From NCBI GenBank assembly GCA_017414705.1, contig JAFQKX010000077.1, positions 1 through 44,413 of the forward strand: a DNA stretch of 44,413 nt, given 5' to 3'. Of the stretch, positions 34,366 to 42,839 are shown piece by piece. The position numbers were made by a program, and so were the translations under genes. The notes under the pieces are model-generated. The model saw nothing but the letters and a program-made list of their open reading frames with translations, was not told where the DNA came from and made no database searches. The number at the start of each line of letters is the position of its first letter. The stretch's first letter is position 1. The DNA comes from Clostridia bacterium. Its GTDB lineage: Bacteria > Bacillota > Clostridia > Oscillospirales > Acutalibacteraceae.

Positions 34366-34548
34366 TTACTCCTCTCTCTGCAATTCCCATTGTTCGATGG
34401 AATGCAGCGTTACATCAGCACCGAGTGCCGTCAGCGTAATACCCGTACTGTCTGCGCGGGAAGGCATCTTTTGCATACAGCGTCCTTCTTTCACTCTTCT
34501 CTGCTCTATTGTCCTTGGGGTGCAAGGTACACTCACACCGCGACAGCT
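34366..34548 (-). pseudogene. Possible C-terminal remnant of a secreted or carbohydrate-active protein
   Basis: The 380-base gap 34361-34740 holds a start-less reading frame, open for 61 codons on the minus strand. Its last residues (MPSRADSTGITLTALG, then DVTLHSIEQWELQREE) look like the end of a beta-sandwich domain such as those closing GH32-type glycosidases. There is no start codon with a ribosome site and no upstream domain, so at most a gene stump is left. The likeness is from memory of the family pattern and is unproven. The rest of the gap holds only the GNAT promoter and AT-rich sequence. Confidence 0.35.
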
Positions 34549-34658
34549 TCATTATAACACCTTTTCTTGAGAAAGAAAGAGAAAATCTTCTTAAAAAAAT
34601 GTAATTTCTTCCCGAATCGTTTTCTTCTTATTTTTGTTAAAATTCCAAACGTAAGATA

Positions 34659-34687
34659 TTTACTTTTTTGTTGTCAATTGATATAAT
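34659..34687 (+). promoter_or_regulatory. Promoter of the GNAT/CDF unit
   Basis: TTTACT (34659-34664) and a perfect TATAAT (34682-34687), spacing 17, lie about 54 bases before the GNAT ATG. Confidence 0.65.
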
Positions 34688-34740
34688 GAATTACATCAAT
34701 AAAAAGAGTTACGGGCAAACCGTTAATTGAGGTGTTTTTT

Positions 34741-35238
34741 ATGATCAAGGGAACCTTTTTGTGCTGGGAAAACGGCGCGGGTGAGCCTGCCGCCAATATC
34801 CGCCGTGCCGTCTTTGAACAAGAGCTCGGCTGGAGCAGAGAAGAAAACGAGGACGGCTTGGACGAGTTTGCCATGCATGCTATCGTTTACGACGGCAATG
34901 AGATCGCCGGCGCGGGTCGCGTGGCATATCTCGACGGAAAATACGAGATCGCACGCATCTGCGTGTTGCCGCAATACCGCCGCAAGCAGTATGCGGATTT
35001 TCTGCTGCGCATGATGTGTGACCGCGTGTTTTGCGTCGGTGCACAGACGGTATGGTTTACGCTGCCGATGCGCTGCAAGGGACTTGCCGAAAACGTGGGC
35101 TTTGAGGCTGCGGGAGAGATCGAAACGCGCCACGGTGAGGCGTATCAGCCCATGAAGCTGGAGGTCTCCAAATTTCATATGCAATGCGGACACGCATACT
35201 GTCCCGCCGCGGCACCTACTCCGCAGGACGTGCACTGA
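34741..35238 (+). CDS. GNAT family N-acetyltransferase
   Basis: 165 residues with a GNAT fold like ElaA/YjcF-type proteins: IRRAVFEQELGW (N-terminal), AIVYDGNEIAGAGRVAYLDGKYEIARICVLPQYRRKQYADFLLRMM (the acetyl-CoA loop is the Q-Y-R-R-K-Q-Y segment), and a short C-terminal tail. It would transfer an acetyl group to a small molecule or protein; the acceptor is unknown. The ATG at 34741 was chosen because GAGGTG lies about 6 bases upstream and also forms a false in-frame GTG start. It is followed two bases later by a cation transporter gene. Confidence 0.85.
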   Translation: MIKGTFLCWENGAGEPAANIRRAVFEQELGWSREENEDGLDEFAMHAIVYDGNEIAGAGRVAYLDGKYEIARICVLPQYRRKQYADFLLRMMCDRVFCVGAQTVWFTLPMRCKGLAENVGFEAAGEIETRHGEAYQPMKLEVSKFHMQCGHAYCPAAAPTPQDVH

Positions 35239-35240
35239 TC

Positions 35241-36425
35241 ATGATACGCTTTCTTGCCAAACGGTTGATCCGCGATCACAAAAACTTCACCTCCCCAAAG
35301 GTGCGTGAGGGATACGGCGTTTTGTGCGGGGCAATCGGTATTATCTTGAATCTTCTGCTGTTTTTGGGGAAATTCGTTGCAGGAACGGTCAGCAATTCCA
35401 TCGCCGTGATCTCGGATGCGTTCAACAATTTATCCGACAGCGGGTCGTCTCTGATCAGCATGATCGGGTTTAAATTTTCGGGCAAGAAGCCTGACCCCGA
35501 TCACCCCTTCGGGCACGGCAGATTTGAGTACATTGCGGGGCTCATCGTCTCGCTGCTCATTTTGCTGATGGGCTTTGAGCTGGCAACCTCCTCGGCCAAA
35601 AAACTGTTTGCACCGCAGCAGACGGTATTCAGTTGGCTGACGGTAGGAATTTTAGCCGCCTCGATCTTGGTCAAGCTTTATATGCTCGTCTACAATCTGA
35701 GCATCGGGAAGAAGATCAATTCTGCCGCCATGCGCTCGACCGGAATCGATTGTCTGAGCGACTGTATCTCCACGACGGTGGTGCTGCTGTGTACGCTGCT
35801 TTCCCCCATCGTCTCCATTCCGCTGGATGCGTGGTGTGGTGTGGGTGTTTCGGTCTTTATTCTGATTGCCGGCTTTCGCGCCGCCATCGACACCGTCAAT
35901 CCGTTGTTGGGTATGCCGCCCGAGCCGGAATTCGTACAGCAGATCCGCGACATCGTGCTGTCTCATCCCGACGTGGTAGGCATTCACGATCTGATCGTAC
36001 ACAACTACGGACCGGGGCGCCGCATCATCTCGCTGCACGCCGAAGTGCCTTGCGATGCCAATATGCTGACCATCCACGAGGTCATTGACGATATTGAAAC
36101 GGATCTCAGCCGCCGGCTGAATTGTCTGGCTACCATTCATATGGATCCCATCGCCACCAACGATCCCAAAACGCTGTCTTACAAGATTTTGGCGGCGCAA
36201 GCGGTCAAGGAATTGGAAGGCAATATCAGCATGCACGATTTCCGCGTGGTGCACGGGACGGGGCATACCAACCTGATCTTTGACGTAGTACTGCCGTTCG
36301 GATACCGTTTTTCGGACGAGCAGGTGCGACAGACCGTATCACAGGCAGTCAGCCGTAAGGACGCCTCCTGCCGCTGTGTCATTAACATAGATCGTGACTA
36401 TAGCTCCTCCCCCGGAGAACGCTGA
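35241..36425 (+). CDS. Cation diffusion facilitator (CDF) family metal transporter
   Basis: 394 residues with about six membrane segments in the first half and a cytoplasmic C-terminal domain. Metal-site signatures are SNSIAVISDAFNNLSDSGSS (D59/N63 region of TM2), DPDHPFGHGRFEY (cytoplasmic His site) and a TM5 segment GIDCLSDCISTTVVL. The C-terminal dimerisation domain includes DVVGIHDLIVHNYGPGRRIISLHAEVPCD and HMDPIATND, and carries a further C-terminal extension. It probably exports Zn, Mn or a similar divalent ion by proton exchange. The metal cannot be fixed by eye. The start is two bases after the GNAT stop. Confidence 0.92.
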   Translation: MIRFLAKRLIRDHKNFTSPKVREGYGVLCGAIGIILNLLLFLGKFVAGTVSNSIAVISDAFNNLSDSGSSLISMIGFKFSGKKPDPDHPFGHGRFEYIAGLIVSLLILLMGFELATSSAKKLFAPQQTVFSWLTVGILAASILVKLYMLVYNLSIGKKINSAAMRSTGIDCLSDCISTTVVLLCTLLSPIVSIPLDAWCGVGVSVFILIAGFRAAIDTVNPLLGMPPEPEFVQQIRDIVLSHPDVVGIHDLIVHNYGPGRRIISLHAEVPCDANMLTIHEVIDDIETDLSRRLNCLATIHMDPIATNDPKTLSYKILAAQAVKELEGNISMHDFRVVHGTGHTNLIFDVVLPFGYRFSDEQVRQTVSQAVSRKDASCRCVINIDRDYSSSPGER

Positions 36426-36450
36426 AACGGTCAAGGAAAGGACGATTATT

Positions 36451-37308
36451 ATGAGATACTATTTTTTACGCTTCCCCGAAGGAAAATTCAAGGCTGTGAC
36501 CTTCAGCTATGATGATGCGGTACGGCAGGATCTTCGCCTTGCTGAAATCATCAACCGTCACGGTATCAAGTGCGCCTTTAATGTCAACAGTGCTTGGCTC
36601 AACGACGCGCATCATTTGAGCACGCAAGAGCTGCAAGCCCTCATCAAAGACGGACACGAGATCACGGTGCACGGACAAATTCACCGCGCCCCCGGTGTCA
36701 TCCGCCCCGTTGATGGCATTCGCGAGGTACTGATGTGCCGTTTGGAGTTGGAGCAAATGCTCGGGCGCATCATTCGCGGTATGGCGTATCCCGATAGCGG
36801 CATTACCCGATTTTCCAACCAAGCAAGCTACGAATCCATCCGCCATTATCTGAAGGATCTGGGCATTGTATATGCTCGCACGCTGGGCGGTGACAACGAT
36901 CGGTTTGATTTGCCGCAGGATTGGTATGCCTGGATGCCGACGGCACACCATAAAAACCCGAAGGCGTTGGAATATGCCGAAAAATTCGCTGCCATAACCG
37001 ATCCGGATCGCTGTCATCCCGCTGCTCACGATGCCCGCCTGTTCTATTTGTGGGGACACAGCTACGAGTTTGACAACGACAACAACTGGGAGCATCTTGA
37101 GAAGCTATGTGAGGTTTTGGGCGGCAAGGCAGACACCTGGTACGCCACCAACATTGAGATCTACGATTACGTCACGGCGTATCATTCTCTGGTACACAGT
37201 GCCGACGGAAAGACCGTCTACAACCCCACCCTGCTGAAGATTTGGTTCGAGGTAGACAAAAAGCTGTACTGCATCGAATCGGGTCAAACCTTAACCATCG
37301 AAGAATAA
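36451..37308 (+). CDS. Polysaccharide deacetylase (NodB-fold) family protein, no signal peptide
   Basis: 285 residues with the CE4/NodB-like core: FSYDDAVRQD (D21-D22, motif 1) and HEITVHGQIHRAP (H74 and H78, motif 2). RGMAYPDSGITRFSN and LFYLWGHSYEFDNDNNWEHL follow, the latter typical of a subgroup in gut Firmicutes. No signal peptide or membrane segment is visible, so it should act in the cytoplasm, unlike peptidoglycan deacetylases. The ATG at 36451 follows AAGGAAAGGA, 25 bases after the CDF stop, so it may share that transcript. The substrate is unknown. Confidence 0.85.
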   Translation: MRYYFLRFPEGKFKAVTFSYDDAVRQDLRLAEIINRHGIKCAFNVNSAWLNDAHHLSTQELQALIKDGHEITVHGQIHRAPGVIRPVDGIREVLMCRLELEQMLGRIIRGMAYPDSGITRFSNQASYESIRHYLKDLGIVYARTLGGDNDRFDLPQDWYAWMPTAHHKNPKALEYAEKFAAITDPDRCHPAAHDARLFYLWGHSYEFDNDNNWEHLEKLCEVLGGKADTWYATNIEIYDYVTAYHSLVHSADGKTVYNPTLLKIWFEVDKKLYCIESGQTLTIEE

Positions 37309-37314
37309 AAAGAA

Positions 37315-37349
37315 AAACGGAGATCAAAACTGATCTCCGTTTGTTTTTG
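37315..37349. terminator. Terminator between the deacetylase and rpmB
   Basis: A 12-bp perfect stem (AAACGGAGATCA/TGATCTCCGTTT) with loop AAAC, followed by GTTTTT on plus and by a T-rich run on minus. It serves both convergent genes. Confidence 0.88.
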
Positions 37350-37357
37350 TGTGTCGC

Positions 37358-37546
37358 TTAGACCGCACGAGTCACCTTGCCGGAACGCAGGCAGCGTGTG
37401 CAGACATTGACTCTGCAGGGAGTACCGTTGACAATCGCTTTGACCCGTTTGACATTGGGCTTCCAGGTTCTGTTCGAGCGTCTGTGAGAGTGGGACACTT
37501 GGATACCGAACTTTACGTCCTTACCACAAAATTCGCATTTTGCCAT
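37358..37546 (-). CDS. rpmB: 50S ribosomal protein L28
   Basis: A 62-residue large-subunit protein starting MAKCEFCGKDVKFGIQVSHSHRRSNRTW, with NVKRVKAIVNGTPCRVNVCTRCLRSGKVTRAV. It contains two CxxC pairs, so it is the zinc-binding form. The ATG at 37546 is preferred because AAGGAGG lies 7 bases upstream and the residue pattern matches the family. It is a single-gene unit with its own promoter and terminator. Confidence 0.96.
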   Translation of the reverse strand: MAKCEFCGKDVKFGIQVSHSHRRSNRTWKPNVKRVKAIVNGTPCRVNVCTRCLRSGKVTRAV

Positions 37547-37613
37547 GCATAGCACCTCCTTCAAGTCATTACAATAATATCATATGCATGATTAAAAACC
37601 AATCGCGAATGAT

Positions 37614-37642
37614 ATAATACCAAATTGCAAACACAATTGCAA
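37614..37642 (-). promoter_or_regulatory. Promoter of rpmB
   Basis: Minus-strand -35 TTGCAA (37637-37642) and -10 TATTAT (37614-37619), spacing 17. A second TTGCAA lies at 37625-37630. Confidence 0.65.
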
Positions 37643-37701
37643 GTATTTTTTGAAAAAAAGTAAATTTTTTTGAATTCTCTTGTCTTTTTCACAAAAATCC
37701 C

Positions 37702-37730
37702 TTGTCAAGAGGGCCAAAATATGGTATGAT
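37702..37730 (+). promoter_or_regulatory. Promoter of hpf
   Basis: TTGTCA (37702-37707) and TATGAT (37725-37730), spacing 17. It predicts a 5' leader of about 160 bases before the hpf ATG. Confidence 0.75.
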
Positions 37731-37795
37731 AAGCATGACAAGAGAAGCGGGATTCCCCGTTTTTCAAACATTCCCCATGGAAAGAGGTGTTTCCG

Positions 37796-37864
37796 ATGCA
37801 GACAGAAGAGTTATCACAGACTGATTCTGCGGAGGGAAGCGCTTTTTTGTTTCTCTCCGCCTGA
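37796..37864 (+). CDS. Possible 22-residue leader peptide upstream of hpf
   Basis: An ATG with AAAGAGGTG about 7 bases upstream opens a 22-codon frame (starts MQTEELSQ, ends FLFLSA) that stops just before the next ribosome site. Its second half spans a GCGGAG/CTCCGC inverted repeat (about 37834-37861). It looks like a leader peptide but has no known family, and it may be chance. Confidence 0.3.
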   Translation: MQTEELSQTDSAEGSAFLFLSA

Positions 37865-37899
37865 AAGGAGAGGCACGGCGATGACCGTGCAAGTAAATT

Positions 37900-38430
37900 A
37901 TGAATACTGTATTTACCGCCAGAAAGATCAACCTTCGCGACTCCTACAAGGATCACGTAGAGCAGAAGCTGGAGAAGATGCAAAAATTCTTTTCCGATGA
38001 CGCCGATGCCACTGTCGTGGTATCGCTGGAAAAGGATCGCTTTACCTGCGAGATCACCATCCGCAGCCGTTCCATTATGCACCGCGCGGAATGCACCGCC
38101 AACAATCTGGACGACGCTACCGAGCAGGTGTTTGATGATCTGATCCGAAAGATCCGCCGCAATAAGACCAAGCTGGAGAAAAGACTGCGTACCGCCATTC
38201 CCGAGGTATCGGCTCCCGAGCCGCTCTTTGCCGAGGAGACGGAGTTCCACATCGTACGGGTCAAGAAATTCCCCATCGACGAGATGTTCGTGGATGACGC
38301 CATTCTGCAGATGAACCAGCTGGGGCACGAGTTCTTCCTGTTCCGCAATGTGGACACCAAGGACCTCAACGTGGTGTACCGCCGCAAGGACGGAGACTAT
38401 GCACTCATCGAGCCGGTCGAAAAGGGCTGA
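37900..38430 (+). CDS. hpf: Ribosome hibernation-promoting factor, long form (HPF)
   Basis: HPF binds the 30S decoding region and dimerises ribosomes in stationary phase. The 176-residue long form has the N-terminal S30AE/YfiA domain (FTARKINLRDSYKDHVEQKLEKMQKFF, VVVSLEKDRFTCEITI, RKIRRNKTKLEKRLR). A linker leads to the C-terminal dimerisation domain (HIVRVKKFPIDEMFVDDAILQMNQLGHEFFLFRNVDTKDLNVVYRRKDGDYALIEP). The ATG at 37900 is required by the protein pattern but lacks a good ribosome site. The strong AAAGGAG at 37864-37870 instead serves an ATG at 37881 in another frame, which runs over the hpf start to 38000. Confidence 0.94.
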   Translation: MNTVFTARKINLRDSYKDHVEQKLEKMQKFFSDDADATVVVSLEKDRFTCEITIRSRSIMHRAECTANNLDDATEQVFDDLIRKIRRNKTKLEKRLRTAIPEVSAPEPLFAEETEFHIVRVKKFPIDEMFVDDAILQMNQLGHEFFLFRNVDTKDLNVVYRRKDGDYALIEPVEKG

Positions 38431-38462
38431 CGATAAACCGCTTAAATTACAAAAATCAACCC

Positions 38463-38492
38463 GCGGGCGGGAGCTTTCCTGCCCGCTTTTTT
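38463..38492 (+). terminator. Terminator after hpf
   Basis: A 10-bp G/C-rich stem (GCGGGCGGGA/TCCTGCCCGC, one G-T pair) with loop GCTT is followed by TTTTTT. Confidence 0.92.
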
Positions 38493-38516
38493 ATGAAATG
38501 GAGAAATCAGAAAGCT

Positions 38517-39635
38517 ATGAGTACGTATCGCTGCGCCGCTCCCTGTCTGTTCGGGCTGGAGAGCTTGGTCGCCAAAGAATTAGAGCAAATGGGGGCCCAA
38601 GAGGTCAACGCACAAAACGGACGGGTGTTGTTTTCGGGCGACGCCAAGATCGTTGCGCGCGCCAATATCCGTTTGCGCTGCGCAGAGCGCGTTGAGATCG
38701 TGGTGGGGCAATTCAGAGCCGTCACCTTTCAGCAGCTCATCGACGCCAGCGAACTGATCCCGTGGGAACAGTATCTGCGCGAGGACGATGCCTTCCCCGT
38801 GGCGGGCTGGTCGCGGGATTCCAAGCTGTTCAGCGTACCCGACTGTCAGGCAATTATCAAAAAAGCAGCCGTCAACCGTATGGCAAAGCATTACGGCATT
38901 GCGCGTCTGCCCGAGACGGGACCCAAGGTACAGATCCGTTTCTCCATTCTCAAGGATGAGGTAACCGTTCTTTTAGATACCTCGGGTGTGGGACTGCACA
39001 AACGCGGCTATCGCGAAAACAGTACCGAGGCACCTATCAAGGAAACGCTGGCTGCAGGTATGGCCATGCTGGCGAGATTATATGATGACAGCGTGGTGTA
39101 CGATCCGTTCTGCGGCTCGGGCACGCTGCTGATCGAAAGCGCCATGCTCGCACGCAACATTGCCCCGGGGATTCGGCGTGCATTTTCTGCCGAGCGGTGG
39201 GGATTTTTACCGCGTGAGATCTGGACACAAGAGCGTATGGCAGCCATCTCAGAGATCAAAAAAGGCCTGCCGTTTCGTTGCGTAGGCAGCGACGTTGATC
39301 CGAAAGCAGTAGAACTGACGCTGCAAAACGCCAAAAAAGCAGGCGTTGCCGATTGCTTCACGGTAACGCAGGCAGACGCCAAGGATTTTTGCATCCCAAC
39401 GCCGCGCGGCGTAGTACTGACCAATCCTCCTTACGGAGAGCGATTGCTGGATCAGGCCGAAGCCAAGCAGCTGACCCAACTGATGGGCAAGGTATTCGTC
39501 AAGGATTACGGTAAGCGGTATTTGATCATTTCTCCCGACGAGGAATTTGAGACGCTGTTCGGCAGAAAGGCCGACAAACGCCGCAAGCTGTATAACGGAA
39601 TGATTCCTTGTCAGTTGTATCTGTATTATCAATAA
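38517..39635 (+). CDS. THUMP-domain class I RNA methyltransferase (YpsC/RlmL-N type)
   Basis: 372 residues of the N2-guanine methyltransferase group that modifies 23S rRNA. An N-terminal ferredoxin-like plus THUMP region comes first (LFGLESLVAKELEQMGA, IRLRCAERVEIVVGQF, VQIRFSILKDEVTVLLDTSG, LHKRGYREN). The catalytic Rossmann domain follows, with SAM-binding VVYDPFCGSGTLLIESAML, CVGSDVDPKAVE and the NPPY motif VLTNPPYGERL. The ATG at 38517 is preferred, with GGAG 13 bases upstream. An in-frame ATG at 38493 lies in the U-tract region of the hpf terminator and has no ribosome site. The exact target base is not readable. Confidence 0.93.
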   Translation: MSTYRCAAPCLFGLESLVAKELEQMGAQEVNAQNGRVLFSGDAKIVARANIRLRCAERVEIVVGQFRAVTFQQLIDASELIPWEQYLREDDAFPVAGWSRDSKLFSVPDCQAIIKKAAVNRMAKHYGIARLPETGPKVQIRFSILKDEVTVLLDTSGVGLHKRGYRENSTEAPIKETLAAGMAMLARLYDDSVVYDPFCGSGTLLIESAMLARNIAPGIRRAFSAERWGFLPREIWTQERMAAISEIKKGLPFRCVGSDVDPKAVELTLQNAKKAGVADCFTVTQADAKDFCIPTPRGVVLTNPPYGERLLDQAEAKQLTQLMGKVFVKDYGKRYLIISPDEEFETLFGRKADKRRKLYNGMIPCQLYLYYQ

Positions 39636-39701
39636 AGAACATCCAATATACTTGGAATATGAATAATATTTAAACTTTTTTCACTTTTTCCATTTTTCCC
39701 C

Positions 39702-39729
39702 TTGATTTTTGGAAAAGTATTGGTAGAAT
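39702..39729 (+). promoter_or_regulatory. Promoter of groESL
   Basis: TTGATT (39702-39707) and TAGAAT (39724-39729), spacing 16, immediately upstream of the CIRCE operator. Confidence 0.7.
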
Positions 39730-39734
39730 AGTAA

Positions 39735-39761
39735 TTAGCACTCGACACTCGAGAGTGCTAA
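39735..39761 (+). promoter_or_regulatory. CIRCE operator (HrcA binding site)
   Basis: TTAGCACTC and GAGTGCTAA, separated by exactly nine bases, form a perfect consensus CIRCE element at the groESL transcription start. HrcA repression under non-stress conditions is therefore expected; hrcA itself is not in the window. Confidence 0.97.
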
Positions 39762-40082
<321 letters not shown>

Positions 40083-40088
40083 TTTTAA

Positions 40089-41750
<1,662 letters not shown>

Positions 41751-41766
41751 TCCCCGTTTAAAACAC

Positions 41767-41803
41767 AAAGAACATCCGACAAAATTGTCGGATGTTCTTT
41801 TTT
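41767..41803 (+). terminator. Terminator after groEL
   Basis: A 16-bp perfect stem (AAAGAACATCCGACAA/TTGTCGGATGTTCTTT) with a 2-base centre, followed by further T residues. Confidence 0.92.
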
Positions 41804-41856
41804 AATTCGGCGAAAAATGAAAAGTTTTTTATTTTTGGTTCTTAAAAAGGAAATTC

Positions 41857-42093
41857 TTATTCTAATTCTTCTTCCAACTTGAGAATAACGGTACTCATTT
41901 TGACATTCAATGCATTGCAAAGTCGATAAAGCGTTTCTAAGGTCGGCTTTCGTTCACCACGTTCAATGGCACTTAAATGACTCCTTCCTATATCCGCAAA
42001 CCCGCTCAACACCTCTTGCGACATGCCGCTTTTTTGCCTAAAAGACGCAATCACTTTCCCAACCTTAATTGGATCCAACGTGGGAATATACAT
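41857..42093 (-). CDS. XRE family helix-turn-helix regulator
   Basis: A 78-residue single-domain DNA-binding protein: KVIASFRQKSGMSQEVLSGFADIGRSHLSAIERGERKPTLETLYRLCNALNV is a complete Cro/CI-type HTH. A short acidic tail follows (VILKLEEELE). The ATG has a consensus GGAGGTGAT ribosome site. It diverges from a small lipoprotein gene across 173 bases that contain a tandem repeat over the lipoprotein promoter, so it may repress that gene. The base composition is more A/T rich than the flanking groEL and crp genes. No phage or plasmid genes are adjacent. Confidence 0.9.
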   Translation of the reverse strand: MYIPTLDPIKVGKVIASFRQKSGMSQEVLSGFADIGRSHLSAIERGERKPTLETLYRLCNALNVKMSTVILKLEEELE

Positions 42094-42137
42094 CGTATCA
42101 CCTCCATGCTTATTGTAGGAGATTTTTTAATCAGTTA

Positions 42138-42177
42138 TGAATACATATGTTGACAAATGAACACTTATGTGTTAAAA
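42138..42177. repeat. Tandem 20-base imperfect direct repeat over the lipoprotein promoter
   Basis: Units 42138-42157 and 42158-42177 agree at about 14 of 20 positions (shared TGAA-AC--TATGT pattern), with a 20-base period (two helical turns). They cover the -35 and most of the -10. It is a candidate operator for the divergent XRE protein. Confidence 0.45.
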
Positions 42178-42178
42178 T
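42150..42178 (+). promoter_or_regulatory. Promoter of the small lipoprotein gene
   Basis: TTGACA (42150-42155) and TAAAAT (42173-42178), spacing 17, about 88 bases upstream of the ATG. Confidence 0.7.
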
Positions 42179-42266
42179 ATTTTCAAATCGTGGCTCTTTC
42201 ATGGTCAATCTGACTATTGCCTTGAAAGTTTTGTTGGAGTTGTAAAAGAAAAAAGGAGTTTTCATA

Positions 42267-42671
42267 ATGAAAAAAATCTTGAGCACTTTATTGATAGTTT
42301 GTTTTTGCGCCCTTCTTTTTGTCGCTTGTGACAATAACGCAAACGCCCCCACCGACAACACCGGAAACACTGACGATCCACAGAACGAATCTATTATCAC
42401 ATCCGATTTGGAAGAAGATAAAAATTGGGAAACCTTTTTAGCGGAATACGAAGCTTTTGTGGATGATTACATTGAGCTCACAAACAAATACAAAGCCAAT
42501 CCAACCGATCTGACAATTGTCAATCAATATACTGAAATGAGCCAAAAAGTTGCGGAGTGGAATCAAGAAATTGATGAAATAAAAAATGAATTGGCAAACG
42601 ATCCTACCGCGGCAGCAGAATTTGCTGATAAACTAGCTGATATCGTTAAAAAGTTAGAAAAAGCCCAATAA
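42267..42671 (+). CDS. Small lipoprotein of DUF6591-like type
   Basis: 134 residues with a lipoprotein signal peptide (hydrophobic residues 4-19, lipobox ending at C21) and an Asn/Thr/Asp-rich spacer to about residue 45. A helical, Glu/Lys-rich domain follows (WETFLAEYEAFVDDYIELTNKY, QYTEMSQKVAEWNQEIDEI, ADKLADIVKKLEKAQ). The pattern recalls the DUF6591 family of small surface lipoproteins in Clostridia, whose function is unknown. AAAGGAG precedes the ATG. Composition is A/T rich compared with the core genes. Confidence 0.8.
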   Translation: MKKILSTLLIVCFCALLFVACDNNANAPTDNTGNTDDPQNESIITSDLEEDKNWETFLAEYEAFVDDYIELTNKYKANPTDLTIVNQYTEMSQKVAEWNQEIDEIKNELANDPTAAAEFADKLADIVKKLEKAQ

Positions 42672-42703
42672 AATTTAACCTTCATCTCCAACACACGTAA
42701 AAC

Positions 42704-42732
42704 AACAGCCTATCTAAGCAGATAGGCTGTTT
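42704..42732 (+). terminator. Terminator after the small lipoprotein gene
   Basis: A 12-bp perfect stem (AACAGCCTATCT/AGATAGGCTGTT) with loop AAGC, followed by TTCTC. Confidence 0.75.
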
Positions 42733-42773
42733 CTCATATTCTAATAAATATTAATGTTTTAATGAGAATCCTA

Positions 42774-42802
42774 TTGACAAATCGGGAAGGGATGTTTATA
42801 AT
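42774..42802 (+). promoter_or_regulatory. Promoter of the Crp/Fnr-type gene
   Basis: Consensus TTGACA (42774-42779) and TATAAT (42797-42802) with 17-base spacing: a full-consensus promoter. Confidence 0.92.
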
Positions 42803-42807
42803 AAAAT

Positions 42808-42823
42808 TGTCTTAAATGAGACA
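42808..42823 (+). promoter_or_regulatory. CRP-geometry palindrome at the crp-like transcription start
   Basis: TGTCT-N6-AGACA is a perfect two-fold site with the same half-site length and six-base spacer as CRP-family operators (TGTGA-N6-TCACA in CRP itself). It begins at about +1 of the consensus promoter, a place suited to repression. Confidence 0.6.
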
Positions 42824-42839
42824 GTTTTGAGGTGAATCT

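Noticed and set aside
37614-37642. AraC-type operator at the two TTGCAA copies near rpmB
   Set aside because: One copy is simply the -35 of a good promoter, and a ribosomal protein gene is not an expected target. It was kept only as a caution for the uxaC repeats.
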